NCBI GenBank assembly: GCA_030430835.1
Contig: JAUIKJ010000011.1
Coordinates: forward strand, 1-16,942
Direction: 5' to 3'
Length of the DNA: 16,942 nucleotides
DNA from: Candidatus Hydrogenedentota bacterium
Lineage (GTDB): Bacteria; Hydrogenedentota; Hydrogenedentia; Hydrogenedentales; JAEUWI01
This document shows, one piece after another, positions 15,601 to 16,942 of this stretch (position 1 is the stretch's first letter; each line of letters opens with the position of its first letter). The position numbers were made by a program, and so were the translations under genes. The notes beneath the pieces were generated by a model. It had not been told where the DNA came from, ran no database searches, and saw only the letters and a program-made list of their open reading frames with translations.

Positions 15601-16244
15601 TCTCCCGGCTGGACACGCCACAGGGCAGTTCGCTGCTTTCGATCGTGGATCCGCTGTCCTATCTGGAACGCCTCGACATGCCCAAGCTGATTGCGAACTC
15701 GACAGGCGACCAGTTCTTCCTGCCGGACTCTTGGAAGTTCTACTTCGACGAGCTCCCCGGCGAGAACAGGATCTACTACGCGCCGAACACGGACCATGGG
15801 CTGACGAACAGCAGCCTGAACGGCCTGGACGAGGGGACGCTGAACGCGATGCTGGCGTGGTATACAGCCTTTGTGCGCAACACCGCGCGGCCGGCCTTCA
15901 CGTCGGGCTATGTGGACACGGTGCCGGTGAATCCGGGCGAGAGCGGCCAGTATCGCCTCAGCTCGGCGACGGCCCCCATCCGCGTGACCCTGTGGCAGGC
16001 GGAGTCCTCGACGCGCGACTTCCGGCTGGAGACGATCGGGACCGCGTGGCAGAGCAGCACAATCGCGCCGGTGACCCTCGGCGGCGAGACGACCTTCACG
16101 GCAACCTACACCGCGCCGGAGAGCGGATGGCGGGCGTATTTCATGACGGCAACCTACCCGGGCCCGAGCGGCGGTGGCGACGTGGACTTCGAATTTTCGA
16201 CGCCGATCATCGTGTTGCCGGACCTCTATCCCGACGAATTGTAG
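12642..16244 (+). CDS. multidomain lipoprotein: PKD, ZU5-like, helical region, PqaA-type hydrolase
   Basis: The 1200-residue product begins MPRCSFAVVLTLGLVSSLLLGGC, a lipoprotein signal with lipidated Cys23. A PKD domain (about 31-114, WQWKFGDGTF) is followed by a ZU5-like segment (GTIGPEGGALNLKGVGVEVPPNAL, from about 120). A helical region at about 255-625 follows, then a beta-rich stretch at 627-755. The C-terminal 450 residues resemble PhoPQ-activated pathogenicity-related protein PqaA (PF10142), an alpha/beta hydrolase fold: the nucleophile elbow is GASKRGW with Ser931, with Asp1023 in TGDQFF and His1052 in NTDHG as likely triad partners. A short C-terminal beta domain (about 1088-1190) ends the protein. 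The helical region contains AVAQHNAAEAI (His398, Glu402) and FEEGFSTFLG (457-466), which recall a metallopeptidase without HEXXH; this is inference. Location is the outer surface or periplasm. Substrate is unknown; PqaA itself has no firmly known reaction. Confidence 0.88.
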   Translation: MPRCSFAVVLTLGLVSSLLLGGCIEPPPDLRPTADFVGTPLTGTAPLKVHFTDATTQGGSPVLSWQWKFGDGTFASNPNPVHVYNQPGSYTVSLTVTNAFGTDTRTVGNYVVVDAPTEAGTIGPEGGALNLKGVGVEVPPNALQRDVAFVVTLQDDPIELNTPGTTTLLSETFALTHDNERERVFTLDGEGLVRSSTIRVPFDPAAVPVEDRSDEKIQIIAQLDNGMSFLIFGDIVNNTVAAPVTRFPAQARYAVVYRPNAFDRTRTIAEGKAPTGSDWADTWQVNLSTDMLQQLTALRLGTIGNPSPYALRNFSQFQLNQTEADVLLALEIIQNQLANSGMRSPVLSSRGGAYRLAFFNFVSAYETDYDNFRALAIENRDFGSVLIDPRQLLAVAQHNAAEAIANPFDSEDIKQELGFANIFTQALVRASIAGYDYPDITAPDLDGTPVHFLAAFEEGFSTFLGQELDNLDIARSFGENEKMSLTPPLFYPIYGQTAGYAVGSQDFFRYMDNLFELEGLTDYITSNDLENPGVLEAIRRAFAAKGSEPTFEEALAIAGAAANEAFEGRLGEGLPTIYRDLARDLGAENSTAAMLRPSDADRLLNRLNADRFGEDNVIAQTFAAPTDSIEISFASDSRLIVPPLSTRAVLLEVHPTASEVSLTFNVEDWLEDESGNSVAVAVYRDGFPAVTLPEGADTLVLPDFFADPENCLVPVLVIFSNINLEEAQTVSLTASSFAGLNIEEGEVLDEYVSVCDPNYQYTIEASATIPAFDVTSTVVQMTSGAWRGPGDGNHVNWEHYISIIEPPVITSDVAMLVVAGGSTGTFPGNTPELLIPFSLATGTVVALVQAVPNQPLLFPGENSGRVEDEIIAYSYDEYLTGFENGAPDKAWPALLPMARTAVRAMDTIQDFMTNESAAPAAINRFVVTGASKRGWTTWLSAVADERVAGIIPLVIDVLNMDEQIAHHYRSYGFYSSALQDYVDEDVFSRLDTPQGSSLLSIVDPLSYLERLDMPKLIANSTGDQFFLPDSWKFYFDELPGENRIYYAPNTDHGLTNSSLNGLDEGTLNAMLAWYTAFVRNTARPAFTSGYVDTVPVNPGESGQYRLSSATAPIRVTLWQAESSTRDFRLETIGTAWQSSTIAPVTLGGETTFTATYTAPESGWRAYFMTATYPGPSGGGDVDFEFSTPIIVLPDLYPDEL

Positions 16245-16282
16245 TGGTGCCCGCGCCCACGGCGTTGCGGTGGGTGTGCAGG

Positions 16283-16312
16283 TTGACACCGAACAAGCTT
16301 GTTTGTTAACAT
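16283..16312 (+). promoter_or_regulatory. promoter of the tRNA-tuf operon with a palindrome in its spacer
   Basis: TTGACA at 16283-16288 and TAACAT at 16307-16312 are separated by 18 nt. The spacer contains a perfect 12-nt palindrome AACAAGCTTGTT at 16292-16303, which could be an operator. The predicted start near 16319 is exactly where the terminator-like hairpin begins. The promoter lies about 50 nt before the first tRNA. Confidence 0.6.
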
Positions 16313-16318
16313 CTTCCG

Positions 16319-16349
16319 TGGCCGTCTCAATGAGGCGGCCATCTTTTTG
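16319..16349 (+). terminator. terminator-like hairpin before the tRNA cluster
   Basis: TGGCCGTCTC (16319-16328) pairs with GAGGCGGCCA (16332-16341) around AAT, with one wobble, followed by TCTTTTTG. It lies 75 nt after the lipoprotein stop and probably ends that gene. It also lies between the promoter at 16283-16312 and tRNA-Thr, so it could attenuate the tRNA operon. Confidence 0.85.
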
Positions 16350-16360
16350 TACATTGATGC

Positions 16361-16436
16361 GCTGGCGTAGCTCAGTTGGTAGAGCAGCTGACTTGTAATC
16401 AGCAGGTCGGGGGTTCGACTCCCTTCGCCAGCTCCA
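16361..16436 (+). tRNA. tRNA-Thr (anticodon TGT)
   Basis: The 76-nt gene has acceptor stem GCTGGCG/CGCCAGC, D-loop AGCTCAGTTGGTAGAGC, anticodon stem-loop CTGACTTGTAATCAG with TGT, TpsiC arm GGGGGTTCGACTCCC and encoded CCA (16434-16436). It reads ACA and, by wobble, ACG. First gene of the cluster. Confidence 0.97.
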
Positions 16437-16459
16437 AAAGTTGAAGCTTTTTTCCTGAT

Positions 16460-16545
16460 GGCGGGTTGCCCGAGTGGCTAAAGGGGACGGGCTGTAAACC
16501 CGTTGGCTTGCGCCTACGTTGGTTCGAATCCAACACCCGCCACCA
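16460..16545 (+). tRNA. tRNA-Tyr (anticodon GTA)
   Basis: An 86-nt class II tRNA with acceptor stem GGCGGGT/ACCCGCC, anticodon loop CTGTAAA (GTA), long variable arm, TpsiC arm GTTGGTTCGAATCCAAC and encoded CCA. It reads TAC/TAT, is charged by the TyrRS encoded at 11060-12331, and is 23 nt downstream of tRNA-Thr. Confidence 0.97.
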
Positions 16546-16553
16546 TTGTATTT

Positions 16554-16584
16554 TTGACAAAACGGCGTGTCCGTTTCGTATAAT
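16554..16584 (+). promoter_or_regulatory. consensus-like promoter directly before tRNA-Gly
   Basis: TTGACA at 16554-16559 and TATAAT at 16579-16584 both match the sigma70 consensus perfectly but are 19 nt apart. The -10 ends 2 nt before tRNA-Gly, so transcription would normally start around 16590-16592, inside the acceptor stem. If active it would serve tRNA-Thr(GGT) and tuf rather than a full-length tRNA-Gly. Confidence 0.55.
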
Positions 16585-16586
16585 GG

Positions 16587-16662
16587 GCGGGAATAGCTCA
16601 GTTGGTAGAGCATCAGCCTTCCAAGCTGAGGGTCGCGAGTTCGAGCCTCGTTTCCCGCTCCA
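16587..16662 (+). tRNA. tRNA-Gly (anticodon TCC)
   Basis: The 76-nt gene has acceptor stem GCGGGAA/TTCCCGC, anticodon stem-loop CAGCCTTCCAAGCTG with TCC, TpsiC arm with GAGTTCGAGCCTC and encoded CCA. It reads GGA/GGG. Third gene in the same order as the E. coli thrU-tyrU-glyT-thrT cluster. Confidence 0.97.
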
Positions 16663-16691
16663 TTTCAGTTTTTTTGCGTACTCTATGAGAC

Positions 16692-16767
<76 letters not shown>

Positions 16768-16839
16768 TTTCTTTCGCTCAGGGCCACTCGGCATGGGTAG
16801 CCGCAGGGCCAGTCAGGGGCAATTAAGGAGAACCTCGTC

Positions 16840-16942
16840 ATGTCGAAGGAGAAGTTTGAGCGTAAAAAGCCGCACGTGAACGTGGGTACGATTGGTCACG
16901 TGGACCATGGCAAGACGACGCTTACCAGTGCGATTACGAAGA
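16840..16942 (+). CDS. tuf: elongation factor Tu, N-terminal fragment
   Basis: AAGGAG at 16825-16830 precedes ATG 16840 by 9 nt. The 34 codons before the window edge encode MSKEKFERKKPHVNVGTIGH, then VDHGKTTLTSAITK, the invariant EF-Tu N-terminus with the P-loop GHVDHGKT (G1 motif) that binds GTP. EF-Tu delivers aminoacyl-tRNA to the ribosome. It is the fifth gene of a tRNA-tuf operon conserved across bacteria, so secE, nusG and ribosomal protein genes probably follow. Truncated only by the window. Confidence 0.98.
   Translation, partial: MSKEKFERKKPHVNVGTIGHVDHGKTTLTSAITK

Noticed and set aside
16436..16459. AAAAG...CTTTT between tRNA-Thr and tRNA-Tyr as a terminator
   Set aside because: The stem is only five A/T-rich pairs, too weak, and it would split a conserved tRNA operon.
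14622..16613. Long minus-strand open frame of 663 codons opposite the lipoprotein and tRNA genes
   Set aside because: It runs antisense to a protein with clear domains and crosses the tRNA-Thr, tRNA-Tyr and part of tRNA-Gly genes. Its translation is Arg/His/Val-rich, typical of antisense frames in GC-rich DNA.

Overview
This is a GC-rich bacterial chromosome segment carrying long multidomain lipoproteins with PKD domains and Glu-Gly linkers, DUF1559-type pseudopilins ending in an H-x(10)-DG motif, and a PqaA-like hydrolase fused into a large lipoprotein. That mix is typical of Hydrogenedentota and PVC-like bacteria. The lineage is an inference from gene style; no rRNA or complete phylogenetic marker is present.

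Layout. Positions 1-499 hold the tail of a PepSY-TM membrane protein and a 57-residue membrane ORF that overlaps its stop codon. Positions 620-2689 hold two tandem paralogous pseudopilins and a strong terminator. Positions 2722-4542 hold a Cys/His-containing protein of unknown function, then a translationally coupled small PD-(D/E)XK nuclease and a Dam-like adenine methylase, which look like a compact restriction-modification pair. Positions 4605-6077 encode glycerol kinase (glpK). Positions 6078-6315 are a convergent gap with a strong terminator on each strand and a promoter-hairpin-terminator unit that could make a small RNA.

From 12331 down to 6316 the minus strand carries tyrS, an M19 membrane dipeptidase 18 nt behind it, and a 1136-residue lipoprotein. 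The lipoprotein has three PKD domains, four copies of a module I cannot name, three HYR domains and EG-rich spacers. A 310-nt divergent gap separates tyrS from a plus-strand 1200-residue lipoprotein (12642-16244). That protein combines a PKD domain, a ZU5-like domain, a helical region that resembles a degenerate metallopeptidase, and a C-terminal PqaA-type alpha/beta hydrolase.

The right end is a conserved translation operon: tRNA-Thr(TGT), tRNA-Tyr(GTA), tRNA-Gly(TCC), tRNA-Thr(GGT) and the start of tuf. Order and anticodons match the E. coli thrU-tyrU-glyT-thrT-tufB cluster. A sigma70-like promoter with a palindrome in its spacer and a terminator-like hairpin lie just upstream, and a second consensus-like promoter abuts tRNA-Gly.

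No insertion sequence, integrase, CRISPR array or rRNA was seen. The items most worth following up are the four-copy module, the unusual PqaA fusion, the minimal nuclease-methylase pair, the small-RNA candidate after glpK and the promoter arrangement of the tRNA-tuf operon.
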